From: Caenorhabditis remanei
Lineage: Eukaryota; Nematoda; Chromadorea; Rhabditida; Rhabditidae
Direction of reading: 5' to 3'
Assembly: GCF_010183535.1 (NCBI RefSeq)
Contig: NC_071332.1
Location: forward strand, 1,736,001-1,800,000
DNA length: 64,000 nt
The translations under genes were made by a program, and so were the position numbers. The notes beneath the pieces were generated by a model. The model searched no databases. It was given only the letters and a program-made list of their open reading frames with translations, and was not told where the DNA came from. Positions within the stretch are counted from its first letter, which is position 1. Every line of letters starts with the position of its first letter. Below, in pieces: positions 24,647 to 35,903 of the stretch.

Positions 24647-24694
24647 GTTGTGGGAACACTCGATATCCACGAGAAGATGGTCGTCAAGGTGTGA
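24647..24694 (+). CDS. cnb-1: Probable alternative last exon of calcineurin B
   Basis: After a good acceptor (GGCATATTCAG ending at 24646), the phase-0 frame reads VVGTLDIHEKMVVKV and then stops. The first terminal exon (24185-24235) encodes [16 protein letters not shown] in the same phase. Both could join to the exon ending at 24043. The downstream version is much closer to the vertebrate calcineurin B C-terminus (VVGGLDIHKKMVVDV, from memory) and would give a 170-residue protein. This suggests mutually exclusive 3' exons or a retained ancestral exon. The exon is too short for a normal ORF search. No transcript evidence is available. Confidence 0.75.
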   Translation, partial: VVGTLDIHEKMVVKV

Positions 24695-25074
24695 TGATTC
24701 TGAATCCTGAATTCTGAATCCGTCTCCCGCCCCGCCATGCCAGCTTTCCAGCTTCAACACGATGAATCTCACAATCTTTTCTTTATATACCTTTTTTTCT
24801 TGCTTTATGAAATATTTTTCCCGCAAAAAATGTTTTATGGGCGGGGCTTACAGATGGGGATTTCAGATAATAATAGATGGGAAGAGTGCACTGATTAGTG
24901 TAATCCCATTTTTCTTTTTGATTTATTTTTTTACTGGAATTAAGAATGATAGGCTTCAGAGATCTCATTTTATTTTGAGATATTCATGATTTTTGCAAGT
25001 TTCAGCAAGAGTTTTGACCCTCCGTCATTATTTCATTTTAGATTTGATTTCTTCTATTTTATATTGGCTGTGTA

Positions 25075-25330
25075 GACCAAGTCTAGATCTCCATTTTTGT
25101 AGTTGACACTTTTTTGATAGCTCTTCAAGTTTTCGAGATACGAGGGTTGAAAGATGAGTACTTCTAGGGGAGACGCAGAGAAGCGAGACAGTCTCGTTTC
25201 TCTGCGCTCTCCTTCTCTCTCCTTTCCGCGCTTTTTCTGGCTGCTTGTCTTTAAAGGCGCATATCTCAAAACCTAGAAGAGCTATCAAAAAATTGTCAAC
25301 TGCAAAAATGAAGACCAAGGTTTGATCTAC
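25075..25330. repeat. Family A foldback repeat
   Basis: A near-complete palindrome: arm TTTTTGTAGTTGACACTTTT, core GACGCAGAGAAGCGAGACAG with inverted GTTTCTCTGCGCTCTC, mirrored CTTTAAAGGCGCATATCTCA and AAAATTGTCAACTGCAAAAA. About 250 bp. Confidence 0.7.
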
Positions 25331-25479
25331 AAGAAAATATAAAAATTTTAAAAATCGGGAAAGATTTGGGACTGCGGGAACCCATTAAAATGGTGGTTAT
25401 CAAAATTTGACCTGTCTTCAACAAAACATTTCAGCTTTGAAAATTTGATCCAGACCCAGATTTTGTACTTTTTTTCATT

Positions 25480-25680
25480 GATAGCTATTACTGCTTAAAT
25501 TTCAAAAAGCAAAAAAGTAGAGAGCGCAGAGAAACGAGAGTGTCTGTTTTCTCTGCGTCTTTTCCATATCGCGTGTTCAGAGTGTTACATTTAAAGACGC
25601 ATATCTCAAAGCCTAGAAGAGCTATCAAAAAGTTGTTAACTTTAAAAATGGAGCTCCAGGCTTGATCTGTATGAAAATGT
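25480..25680. repeat. Family A foldback repeat, partial
   Basis: Core GCGCAGAGAAACGAGAGTGT with inverted TTTTCTCTGCGTCT, followed by ATTTAAAGACGCATATCTCA and AAGTTGTTAACTTTAAAAAT. The left arm is degraded. Confidence 0.6.
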
Positions 25681-26689
25681 AAAAATTGAAAGAATTGGAT
25701 AAAAATTGAGACCGTAACATAGACCCAAAGCCATATTTTAAAAAAATTTCAGATTTGTTGCTTGTACAGTACCCCTCCCATGCTTACAAAAAGTGAATTT
25801 TCCTGTTCCCAACATCCCAAAACAAAACAAAAAAAAATTTCCATTGTTTACGTTTATATTCTTCATGTTGCCTTCCTTCCTTCCAATTCACCTTTTCTCA
25901 TCTCTCTTTTCTTTTCTTTTCTCCCCATCCTTTTCCCCCCAAAGTCTCAAGAGCGCTAAGAGATATATATATGTATGTCAATATTTGAGAAATGTATCGT
26001 TTTTGTATCTGTGCCTGTTTTTTGGAAAGAAATTTAGTTCCTTTCCTTCTGAAGAGCCTTCGAAAAAAATTGAATCAGAATCTTAAGCAGGTTGGTAGGA
26101 AAATAGAAAACAAGAATTCCAGAAAATTTCCCATCCTTTTTTCCCTGAAAGCTTTTTCCTGTCCCCCGTCACAAAGAGTTCCACCTGAATCTAAAACACT
26201 AAAACGTCAATCCCATCAAGGGGGGAACAGATTCCATCAAAAAAATATGTAGCCGCTCACTTCATTTGGCGATGTGCCCCTCGAGCAGATCAGCTCGGAT
26301 GTGAAGTCACAATCCAATTAAACCTCAATAAATGCCCCTTGGGATCATTGCTCATCTCGTCAGATATCTCATGTTGCTCCTCGTCTTTTTTTCTCTTATT
26401 TCATTTTTGACTTTTTTTTTCTACTCGTGAAAAAAACCGATTTAGTCAGGGGACAGGTGTTTCGAGAAGTGACCTTCCATCGCCGTATATTTTATGCCAG
26501 GTGGTGTAAAACCGCCGTCGTAAACCTACTTGTGGATTATATGAGAATGACCAATACTTTTTTTGGAAGTCAAATATGTAAATAGTAACAAAAATTGTAT
26601 GTTTTTGGAGTATTGACTTCTTATTATTGAGCACCGGTATATAGTTTGACGGGTTTTAATTTAAATTGGTTTTATAGATTAATCCTAGA

Positions 26690-27050
26690 TCTTCATTTCT
26701 GTAGTTGATAATTTTTTTAAAACTTTTCTAGCTTTTGAGAAAATCGTGTTTTATTCATGTTTTTTATTACAATTTTTTATAGTTTCTTGTAGATCAAACC
26801 TCGTTCTTCACTTTTGTAGTTGACAACTTTTTTGTAGCTATTCACGCTTTCGAGTTATGCGTCTTTAAATATAAACGTCTGAAAACGAGAGAGAGGAGAG
26901 ACGCAGAGAAGTAAGACTGTATGACTTTTCTGCGTCTCTCTCATTCCATTTCAGGTGCTTGACTTCAAAGGCGCGTATCTCAAAAGCTAGCAGAGCTATC
27001 AAAAAGTTGTCAACTACAAAAATGGAGAGTTAGATTTGATCTACACAATG
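26690..27050. repeat. Family A foldback repeats
   Basis: A left-arm fragment (26695-26745) is followed by a full copy from 26810: TTGTAGTTGACAACTTTTTT, core GACGCAGAGAAGTAAGACTG with inverted CTTTTCTGCGTCTC, mirrored arm ending GTTGTCAACTACAAAAATGG. Confidence 0.65.
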
Positions 27051-29149
27051 GTTTTAATTTCAAAGCACAAAAATAGTGACTCTATATATATAAATTTCCA
27101 ATAACTTGGGGACCGTTAGATTTATAACATTTCTGTCTTCTTTTTAATCATTTTTAGGCTCCACCCCTTTCCTGGAGTTCTCTTATTTATTGAGTTGTGT
27201 CACAGATTTTTGTGCGCCTAGCAATTGGTATGTAAAATATAAAAACTGAAAAATAGGGGCAAAAACAGGGACCATGATAGTATCGTAAACTTCCGCAACA
27301 TTTCTGAATTTTGTTTTTTTTTTTTCGATTTTTGAGCCCTGATTATCATTTAGGAGCATTTGAGGATGGTGGCCTAAAAACCCAAAATTTGGATTCCTAG
27401 GCCACAATTGCAAAAATTCCCTTAAAAAGGTTCAAACCTGCAAAAAAAAACGTAAGTTGAATCGAAAAAATTTTGTTTCATTTTTTTGAAGTTTTTTCAA
27501 AAGTTAATTTACTTTATCATTTTCCTTTTTACATAACCAAAATTAATCCCCTTTTCTCCCTGATAAACCGTCCCCCTTTTTTAAACCATTTCATTTTTTG
27601 TGAGCTCCCTTCCCCCCATTGCCTGTAACAGTAAAAGTATTATGAGTGTTCATAAAGCATGAATCATTTCTCTCTATCTCTCAATATTGATGTTTCAGGT
27701 TTTGCCCAACGTCATAAACTGTCTGTGATATTCTATTATTATGTTTGTGTGGTTTCAGAGAAAGGGGGGGGGGTCACAATGATATTCAAATAGGGGTAAT
27801 GTTTCTGGTGACGTGATACGCCCTGTAAGTGTTCAATAGAGCGCACTTTTCTTACCGTTGATTCAAACTTGTTCATAACCTCCCAGCTTGCAATTTTATA
27901 TGTTCGGTAGAGCGCACTTGCCTCCTTAGGGTAACTACCGTAACCCCCTCTACTAGCCTACTGTCAGAGTGTTCCCCCACATTATTTTCAGCCAACTGAC
28001 TTTCTTTACTCAAAAAAGGCTCAAAAAGCAGAGTGGCTGAGAAGCAAAAAGTCAACGAAGAGAAAAAGGGAAGAAAACGACGTGTGTGTACACTTCCTCT
28101 CCCATCTTTCATCTTCTTTGTCGCCAAAGTTTCAATCAGACACATCCCCCTCCTCCAACTCCTCAAGATTTTGATGGTCCCCTTCTTCTTCTCTGCGTCC
28201 TGCTCCAGGAAGATGTGACGTCTTCTTGGAAAGGACGAGAAGACAATTGATGATCCTCTATTTTCCTTTTTTCACTTGCTCACTCCCCCACTTGGTGCAT
28301 CTGGCCTTCTATTTTAAGCTTAAGCCCCTTCTATTTTCGTTTTGTTTCGAATTGGATTAGATTTTACTTTTTGAAGAAAAAAAAGACCATTTAGAGAATC
28401 TGGAAGATTCTCTAGAATTTAGTTTTTGATCAATGAACTCAACAGGTAGTTTTCCATGTTATCATAGTTGCTAAACGTCCCGATTCCCGACACAGACGGG
28501 TGGGTTTTTTTTTAATGAACTTAATGAACGTTCTGGTTCCCAAAACAAACTGGTGGAAGAACTTTCCGTGGCCTAGAAACACAAATACAAAAAAGTTCGG
28601 CTACACCACTTTCGAATTTCGACCATATTTAGCGGCTTGAAGAGTTTTCAGTGTTTTTGAGTATTTTTTTCGAGTATTACAAAACATTTTTAAAACGCGT
28701 CAAAGGTGCCCCAGATACATTTTATTTTGACATTTTCAGATTGGGAAATTTCAAAAACCTAAAAAATCTGTTATTTTTTGGTAAATATGAACGAAAAACA
28801 TGTGGAAAACAGCATTTTTCTCTCAAAAATGCTTGGATTTCGGCTTTTTTTCAGATTTTTTCGATTTTCAGCCAGTTTTTCCTCTAATTTCCATATTTTT
28901 AACACATTTTGACCCCTCCTTGAAAATCGCTCAAATTCGCTCAAAATCGATGATTTTTGGCTGAAAATCGCGCAATTTTCAGCATTTTCCCTACTAAAAG
29001 GCAACAGTTTTTAAAGTGACGTCTTTTTTTTGACAAATTGGTCAAAAATTTAATCCTAAGGGGGTTTCTACTCCACCCACTCCCTACTTTCCTCTTAAGC
29101 CTAGTTACTTAGTAGGTCATTTGTCTCGTCGTAAAGATTTTGAACAAAA

Positions 29150-29580
29150 AAAAATTGTCGTGAAATAGAATGCATTGTCTGCAGGTACTGTTTCGTCAGA
29201 ATTCACAGAATGTTTTTTTGAAAATTAATTTTAATAAATGTTCTGTTATTTAAAATATTATCGTTAAATATTACGCATTCTGTGCAAACGTTGTTGACTG
29301 CACCAAACGTACCGTCCAATCTTATTGTAGTCATAGAGAACATGCGCGTAAGATACGGTACATTCTGTGCAAACACCGTGACGTAAAAATTCACAAACAA
29401 CATTAGGATACTGTAGTTATAATTGAAGCTTGTCGTGAGATCTAATACATATTCTGCAAACACCACCACGGATTGATATCTCCCGAGTAATTCACTACGG
29501 TACTCTGAAAAGTAACTCTGCTAAAAATTTGTCGTAAGGTATGATGCATTCTGTGCAAACACCGACACGTCCAACTACAG
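29150..29580. repeat. Degenerate repeat of a GCATTCTGTGCAAACACC motif
   Basis: At least five diverged units of GTCGT(A/G)AG(G/A)TA(T/C)G(A/G)T(G/A)CATTCTGTGCAAACACC occur near 29155, 29270 (inverted partner context), 29345, 29430 and 29530, spaced about 85-110 bases. A related TGCATTTTGTCGTG block also occurs at 13888 and 14035. Confidence 0.5.
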
Positions 29581-30639
29581 TAACCCAGTTTTCTCTCAAA
29601 CTTCAATTTCCAACGTAGGCGTAGATCACATGACCTCTCCGCCTCTCACGGACCTTTTATTCCCCACCACAAAAAATTGAACAATGTTTAATTAATGGCC
29701 CCTTTCCCTTTTTCCCACGTATATGTTACATGTTTTTACTGGAGATGGAGCCGTTTTTCATGTCTTCTTCTTCTTTCCTCCTTCAATTGCGGTGAATCAG
29801 CCTGCCACAAAAAAGAAAGAAAAATGTCGTCGAATTTATATATTTGAATACATTTTTTTGTGGTGTTGTTTTCGACAAATTTTTCTATCCCGTTTCTGAT
29901 GTATAAGAGAAAAAACGGTTAGCTGTGTGAAATGAAATGAGAGAAATGAGGCGATTCGTTCATCCTCCATCAAATAAAAAAATGTGGAGAATCTTATGAA
30001 CAAATAGGCGATGGAGAGTGAACGAACGCACCTTTTCTTTCTTAACCACACACATATTTTTGCATACATTGATCACTTGCCTCGATTTTTCTAGTTTCGA
30101 ATGATTCTTTTGATTTTAAGTCCCCCCTGTGAGTTTAAGAGTTTAAAAGGGGAAGGGTGTCCTTTATGAATGGATGAGTTAAACTATTCAGAGAGTGCTC
30201 GTTACCTATGTATGAAAAGAGTCGGTTTCTTTTTTCATTTTTTGAATAATGGGGGTGGCTGGCTTTTGAAGGTTCACTTTTTTGAGGAAAAGACATTTTT
30301 TAGAACATAAATGGATTTTTTTCGAAATTTCAGCCTCGCTTTTCCAGTTTTGACCAATTTCATTAGTTTTTGGGAATTGAAAATTTTCAGTTTTTTCACC
30401 CATATACTTTTGCTTCATTCCTCCGCTGCTCTAAATGGATTTTTCGTAATTTCAGTCTCGTTTTTCCAGTTTTGACCATTTTTATGAGATTTTGGGTTTA
30501 TTTTCACTGATTTTCACAGATTTTCAACTTCAGAACTTGTTAAAAAATACAAAGATACTAGTTCTTCCTAGATTTCCAAAATGACCGTGACGTCCCGCTT
30601 TCATGTTTGCCCTATTTATTCTAATTTTTAGATTTTCTT

Positions 30640-30890
30640 ATAGATTAAATCTAGATCTTCTTTTTGTAGTTGACAACTTTTTGATAGCTCTTCTAGGTTT
30701 TGAGATATGCGCCTTCAAAGGGAACACCCTGAAAACGCGATCTGGACGAGACGCAGAGAAAGCAGACACTCTCGTTTCTCTGCGCCCTCCTCCTTTTTCA
30801 CTCTCCCACTGTTATCTTTGAAGCCGAATATCTCGAAAGCTTGAAGAACTATCAAAAAAGTGTAAACTGCAAAAATGTAGATTCTGACCT
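30640..30890. repeat. Family A foldback repeat
   Basis: Arm TTTTTGTAGTTGACAACTTT, GAGATATGCGCC, core GACGCAGAGAAAGCAGACAC with inverted GTTTCTCTGCGCCC. The mirrored arm is diverged (AAAAAAGTGTAAACTGCAAA). Confidence 0.65.
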
Positions 30891-31059
30891 GTTCTATGCA
30901 ACCAGTATAAAGTTGCTTGTTTTTTTCAAATCGAACTAGTAGCTATCAATTAAAAAAAGGTGCAAAAAACTAGACCTTCAAATCTCAAACGTTTAATTGA
31001 ACGACTGTAACTTTGCCAATTTTGTTCCCACTTTTTCAGTCTTACATTAGTTATGTAGA

Positions 31060-31235
31060 TTAACTCTATACCTCCATTTTTGTAGTTGACAACTTTTTGA
31101 TAGCTCTTCTAGCTTCCGTGATATGCGCCTTCAAAGGGAACACCCTGAAAACGCGATCTGGAACAGACGCAGAGAAGTCAGACACTCTAGCTTCTCTGCG
31201 TCTCTCTCAGCGAGCTAACTCTCGCGACATGATCT
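31060..31235. repeat. Family A half element
   Basis: TTTTTGTAGTTGACAACTTT, TGATATGCGCCTTCAAAGGG, then core GACGCAGAGAAGTCAGACAC with inverted GCTTCTCTGCGTCTCTC. The segment AGGGAACACCCTGAAAACGC is shared with the copy at 30640, so these two are closely related. Confidence 0.65.
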
Positions 31236-31548
31236 TTCAAAATTGTTTTGACTCAAAATGTCATGTCATATTTACATAACTTTTTTTCCAGAATAGATGA
31301 TATTCTCTTTTTCCCAAAATTTTTTTTTCATATGTTTACCTCCCTTCCCCTTTTTCTTTATTTTTATTTTTCCCTTCCCGAATCAACACCAAAAAAAGAG
31401 AGAAAAACGATTCGATTATAGTCCATGTGCCTACTTCACTCAATTACTTCGCTTCACTTTGTATTCTCATCTGATTTCTCTCCTTCTTCTTTCCTTTTTT
31501 TCCTTCATCGATACCCCCTACTTTCCAGAATCCGAATAGATACCCAAA

Positions 31549-32946
31549 ATGCCGTTTGGTGAGAAGCACGCTCGTTTCGGCGATTCCAAGTCACGAATGG
31601 AGGATCGCAGTCGTGTTTTGACGATGAAGTACGGTAAGCAGCAGATGGCGTTGATCAGGAAACGGATGAAGGTGGAGAATTGGATCGAGACGGAGGTGAC
31701 CAAGTTGTTCAATGGAAATGAGAATAATGTGAGTTTAACGGTTTGCCACGTTGTCACATTTAGCCCCACTGTTTCAAAATTTGTATAGTCATGTAGATCA
31801 AATCTCGCTCTTTATTTTTGTAGTTTACAACTTTTTGATAGCTATTCACGCTTTTGAGATATGCGCTTTCAAAGACGGCTAGGTAAAGATGAGAGAGTGA
31901 GAGCGCGCAGAGAAGCTAGAGTGTCTCATTTCTTTGCGTCTGTCATCTCCGCTCCGAATCTTAGAAGACGTGTATCTCAAAAGCGTGCATCGCTATCAAA
32001 AAGTTGTCAACTACAAAAATGGAGATCAAACCTAGCCCTAAATTTTTGTAGTTGACAACTTTTTGATAGTTTTTCACGCTTTTGAAATATACACCTTTAA
32101 AGACCTTTAAAGATTGGTACCTTGAGGGAAAAACGCAAAGAAGACAGCTGCTCTCGTTTCTCTGCGTCTCTCCTCCTCCCCAGAACGAGGTGCGTAAATT
32201 TAAAGGCGCATATCTCAAAAGCGTGAATGGCTATCAAAAAGTTGTCAACTACAAAAATGATGACAAAGACTTGATCTACACAATTATTATAAAGTTAAAA
32301 CAGTAGGACATATTGTGGCATCGGGAGAAGGTCTCAAAGTAGACCGCATTCCGACCTTATTTTGAACATGAAGTCGCGACTTTCAGCCTATTTTTCTCAA
32401 ATCTCTGCGAATTTTGTGGAAATTTAAAACTATATTCACATTCTGCAGTATTTCAACTTTTGAATGACATAAAATAATTCAATTTTTGGAAGTTCCAGAT
32501 TTTAGTGCCAACTGAAATATCTAAAGTTTCAGATTGCTTTTTTGGTAAAGACACAGTGAAAATTTGTACAAAAAAGTTGTCAACTACAAAAAATTCCCTT
32601 TTTTGCATTCCTGACCTCCAGAGCATTTCCTCCGCAAAAATTCAATTTTCAATTCCGTTTTTTTTCTGCAAAAAGTTTGTTCAAAAGAACACACGAACTC
32701 CATTTAATATAAAAAATTCACAAGGTTCTCCTCTTTCTATTTTCTTGAGCGGAATTTCAAATTATGTGACACCATACTGAATTCCAGAACGTGGACATCG
32801 ATCTCGACGTGATCCAAGACATGGAGGACGTGACAGGCAAGCGTAAGTACGCCTTCGAGCAGCTCCAGAAGGCACACTGCCCGTGTTCGATGGATAAGAT
32901 AATCATGTTCCTCGATGAGCTCATCATTCAACTTAACACTCTTTAA
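31549..32946 (+). CDS. PP1 inhibitor of the CPI-17/PPP1R14 family
   Basis: Two exons, 31549-31728 and 32788-32946, give 112 residues. The RVLTMKYGKQQM segment, then W-I-E-T-E-V-T-K-L-F, and the C-terminal helices (VIQDMEDVTGKRKYAFEQL, then the HCP...FLDEL segment) follow the PHIN domain of vertebrate CPI-17 (RVTVKYDRREL...WID). Thr25 aligns with CPI-17 Thr38, whose phosphorylation turns the protein into a potent inhibitor of the myosin phosphatase PP1 catalytic subunit. It is small because the vertebrate N- and C-terminal extensions are absent. An acceptor-like CTTTCCAG ends at 31528, about 20 bases before the ATG, as expected for trans-splicing or a 5' UTR intron. The single intron (1,059 bases) is inflated by family A repeats. 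Confidence 0.85.
31790..32030. repeat. Family A foldback repeat in PP1-inhibitor intron
   Basis: Arm TTTTTGTAGTTTACAACTTT, GAGATATGCGC, core GCGCAGAGAAGCTAGAGTGT with inverted TTTCTTTGCGTCTG, mirrored arm AAGTTGTCAACTACAAAAAT. Confidence 0.7.
32035..32290. repeat. Family A foldback repeat in PP1-inhibitor intron
   Basis: Directly adjoins the copy at 31790. Arms TTTTTGTAGTTGACAACTTT and AAGTTGTCAACTACAAAAAT flank the core AACGCAAAGAAGACAGCTGC with inverted GTTTCTCTGCGTCTC. A solo arm follows at about 32570-32592. Confidence 0.7.
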
Positions 32947-34840
32947 TTACCCGGTGTAATTGGTAATTGATAATTAAAATAATCAGAAAAAAAAAGAATC
33001 AGTTCACTTCTTCTTTACAATACATTTCTTCATCTTTTTTCTATAATTTTTTTTTACTATACATAATAATATTCTACTGCATTCTAATGGTGTACATAAA
33101 TTTAAAAATAAACTTAATTTTTTTGAAACTTGATGTCTGATCGGAAATTCGCCTCATTTTCATTTCAATTCAAAAGATGACCTTCTTAGATTGGATCCCT
33201 CGTCATTGTGGTCGTTTTTCCCTTTCCTTTTTCCAATACGACAAAAGATATAAAGGAAATAAAAAAATCGACTAAACACCTGCTAGGCTAGCAGATTTTT
33301 ATTGGGGAAAGAGGTGGCTAATTGGATTTGAAGATGCCAAAAAAGGAAGAAGAAGCCGATGGCATTCACTTTGAAGGTTGTTCGTTCGGAAATCGGAATA
33401 AGAGATTTGAACACGGTGTGATGCATTCGTATTACGTCAGTCTGGTGGGAATATTTACTGGTTGGTGGGAAAAAGGAAATAATAAAAGAGTATGAAAGTT
33501 AAAGATTCCTTGAATTTTGCAAATTTTGCAAGAAATAGTAAACAGTAACGCGAAGTAGCAAGTTAAAAAATGTGAAAATCGGAAAATTAAACAGCGAGAT
33601 TTGACCCTCCGTCATGATTTAATTTTGACTTTTATTGCTTTAATTTCAGATTGGTTGTGTAGATAAAATCCTGATCTTTATTTTTGTAGTTGAAAATTTT
33701 TTGATAGCTATTCACGCTTTTGAGATATGAGTCTTTGAAAATGTATAGCCGGAACTAAGAAGGAGAGGGACAGAGAGAGCGCAGAGAAGCGAGACTGTCT
33801 GACTTCTCTGCGTCTCTTCTCCTAACGCTAGCTTTGAAGCTGTATATTTCAAAAGCATGAATAGCTATCAAAAAGTTGTGAACTACAAAAATGGAGATCT
33901 AAGTTTGATCTACCAATAACTGTAAAAATTGAAAAACTGAGACAAAAAATGACATCGTGGTAAGCTTTCGAATTTCGTGCTAAATTTTGAAAGAATTTCA
34001 GCCGAATCCCTTCGAATTTTTGTAGTTTCAGTCGGATTTTCAGCTTATTTCGAATTTTATTATTTTTCAACTGAGTCTCCCAAATTTGGATTTCCGGATA
34101 ACCAGAAACACGCACAGATTCCAAAAATCGGGGGTTTTCAATCATTTTTTGGTCTAATCAGTTTTCAGCGATTTTTTGCTGACTTTTTACACCCAATTTT
34201 GGTATTTCAGTAATTTTCTTCAAATTCTGGCCAGCCAATTTTGTCCATATTTCAGCCATTTTAATCAAAATTCCGTGTTTTTAGAGGTGCTTTGAGAATC
34301 CCCGAAATATTTTCTAGTTCCACTTTTTCTTCAATTGTTAAACCGCATTTTAAATCAAAAAAGCTCTCAGTAATTGAAAAATTCCTCAATTTTTCTGAAG
34401 GTTAAAACGCAACAAGGAACCGTATTACATAACTAATTAGAATTCGGTTCGATGCATTCAGAAACATGAAACCTAGGGTGGTCTCTAGAATCAAGAATCA
34501 ATGTTCCTGATAGCTAATCAACCGTACACCTAATGAATTCGTCCCTGAATTCCGATATATGTTTTTTCTCTACATATGACTAACTTCTTTGTGTGTCCCC
34601 AACCTCAACAACAATCCAGTATACATATTTCATTGCGAATTGAATTGCATAAGACACAATGAATAGCGCCACCTGAACTTGCCGCCGCTGCCATAATGAG
34701 AAATTTCACTTGCACTTATATGACTTTCCTTACGCGGCGGCGGCGACACTACCCGCCAAGAAAAAGGAAGTCGAGGAGGAGGGATGAACAGCCCGCCCCG
34801 CCGACGGTGTAATATTTTGACGATGTTAAGAAAAAAAGAA
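32947..34840. other. Intergenic region between PP1 inhibitor and collagen
   Basis: No gene seen. Contains a family A foldback at 33655-33910 and, near 34680-34757, an inverted GCCGCCGC/GCGGCGGC pair just upstream of the collagen promoter. Confidence 0.5.
33655..33910. repeat. Family A foldback repeat
   Basis: Arm TTTTTGTAGTTGAAAATTTT, GAGATATGAGTC, core GCGCAGAGAAGCGAGACTGT with inverted CTTCTCTGCGTCTC, mirrored arm AAGTTGTGAACTACAAAAAT. Confidence 0.7.
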
Positions 34841-34844
34841 GATG

Positions 34845-34852
34845 TATAAAAG
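34845..34852 (+). promoter_or_regulatory. TATA box of collagen 1
   Basis: TATAAAAG 43 bases upstream of the collagen ATG at 34895. A GC-rich inverted pair lies about 100 bases further upstream. Confidence 0.55.
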
Positions 34853-34894
34853 GAGTGTCCACCTACTCACAAATCGTCAGTTCTCTCTGTAGAC

Positions 34895-35842
34895 ATGGAG
34901 TTCGAACAACGCATCAAAGCCTACCGCTTCGTCGCCTACTCGGCTGTCGCATTCTCTGTTGTTGCCGTTCTCTCGGTATGCATCACACTTCCAATGGTGC
35001 ACAACTATGTTCATCATGTCAAGAGAACCATGAATCAGGAGGTGCAATTCTGTCGTGTAAGTCATTCTTCTGGGACCTTCTTTTCTTATTAAAAGGTTTT
35101 GTAGGGATCCGCCAAGGATATCTGGTCGGAGGTCAACCAACTCAAGAGCATTCAACACGCTAACCGTACCGCCCGTCAAGCTGGTTATGACGCTGGAGTA
35201 ACCGGAGGATCCGCGTCTGCCGGAGGATGCGATGCTTGCTGCCTTCCAGGAGCCGCTGGACCAGCCGGAACCCCAGGAAAGCCAGGACGTCCAGGAAAGC
35301 CTGGAGCACCAGGACTTCCAGGAAACCCAGGACGCCCACCACAGCAACCATGCGACCCAATCACTCCACCACCATGCCAACCATGCCCACAAGGACCACC
35401 CGGACCACCAGGACCACCAGGACCATCCGGAGATGCTGGAGGCAACGGACAGCCAGGACAACCAGGACAAGACGGACAACCGGGAGCGCCAGGAAACAAG
35501 GGACCATCGGGACCAAACGGAAATCCAGGAGCACCAGGAGCACCAGGACAGCCAGGACAAGACGCACCATCCGAGCCAATCACTCCAGGAGCACCAGGAC
35601 CACAAGGACCAGCTGGACCACAAGGACCACCAGGACAACCAGGACAACCAGGGCGTGATGGACAACCAGGAGCACCTGGACCAAAGGGACCAAATGGAAA
35701 TCCAGGACAGCCAGGAGCCGATGGAAATCCAGGAGCACCAGGACAATCCGGAACTCCAGGAGGTGCTGGAGAGAAGGGAATCTGTCCAAAGTACTGCGCC
35801 ATCGACGGAGGAGTCTTCTTCGAGGACGGAACTCGTCGTTAA
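34895..35842 (+). CDS. Cuticle collagen, plus-strand copy of an inverted pair
   Basis: Two exons, 34895-35056 and 35105-35842, encode 299 residues. The N-terminal region has a membrane/signal segment ([18 protein letters not shown]) preceded by the nematode collagen start [12 protein letters not shown]. Then comes an R-T-A-R furin-type site, a CDACC cysteine cluster, an interrupted Gly-X-Y region with [12 protein letters not shown] and DAPSEPIT breaks, and a short C-terminal [10 protein letters not shown]. Such collagens are secreted by hypodermis, trimerise and are crosslinked into cuticle. From memory, col-154 and col-155 neighbour cnb-1 in C. elegans, so this is probably one of them; which one cannot be decided. 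The paralogue at 37921-38868 is almost identical. Confidence 0.92.
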
Positions 35843-35903
35843 GCTTTCAAATTCTTGCCAATCAAATAAATCAATTTTCATTCCAAACGTTTTATTTTCT
35901 GTT

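Larger units (their letters stand above)
24695..31500. other. Repeat-rich intergenic region
   Basis: No convincing coding exon seen on either strand. Contains family A foldbacks (25075, 25480, 26690, 30640, 31060), the GCATTCTGTGCAAACACCG repeat at 29150-29580, TAGAGCGC motifs near 27837 and 27906, and a 10-G tract at 27764-27773. The first few hundred bases include the cnb-1 3' UTR(s). Confidence 0.5.

Noticed and set aside
34877..35881. Long Ser/Trp-rich and Pro/Gly/Cys-rich ORFs opposite the collagen (also 35185-35802 minus and 37912-38886 plus)
   Set aside because: They are antisense or off-frame readings of the Gly-X-Y repeats; composition is dictated by the collagen and they lack splice logic or start context of their own.
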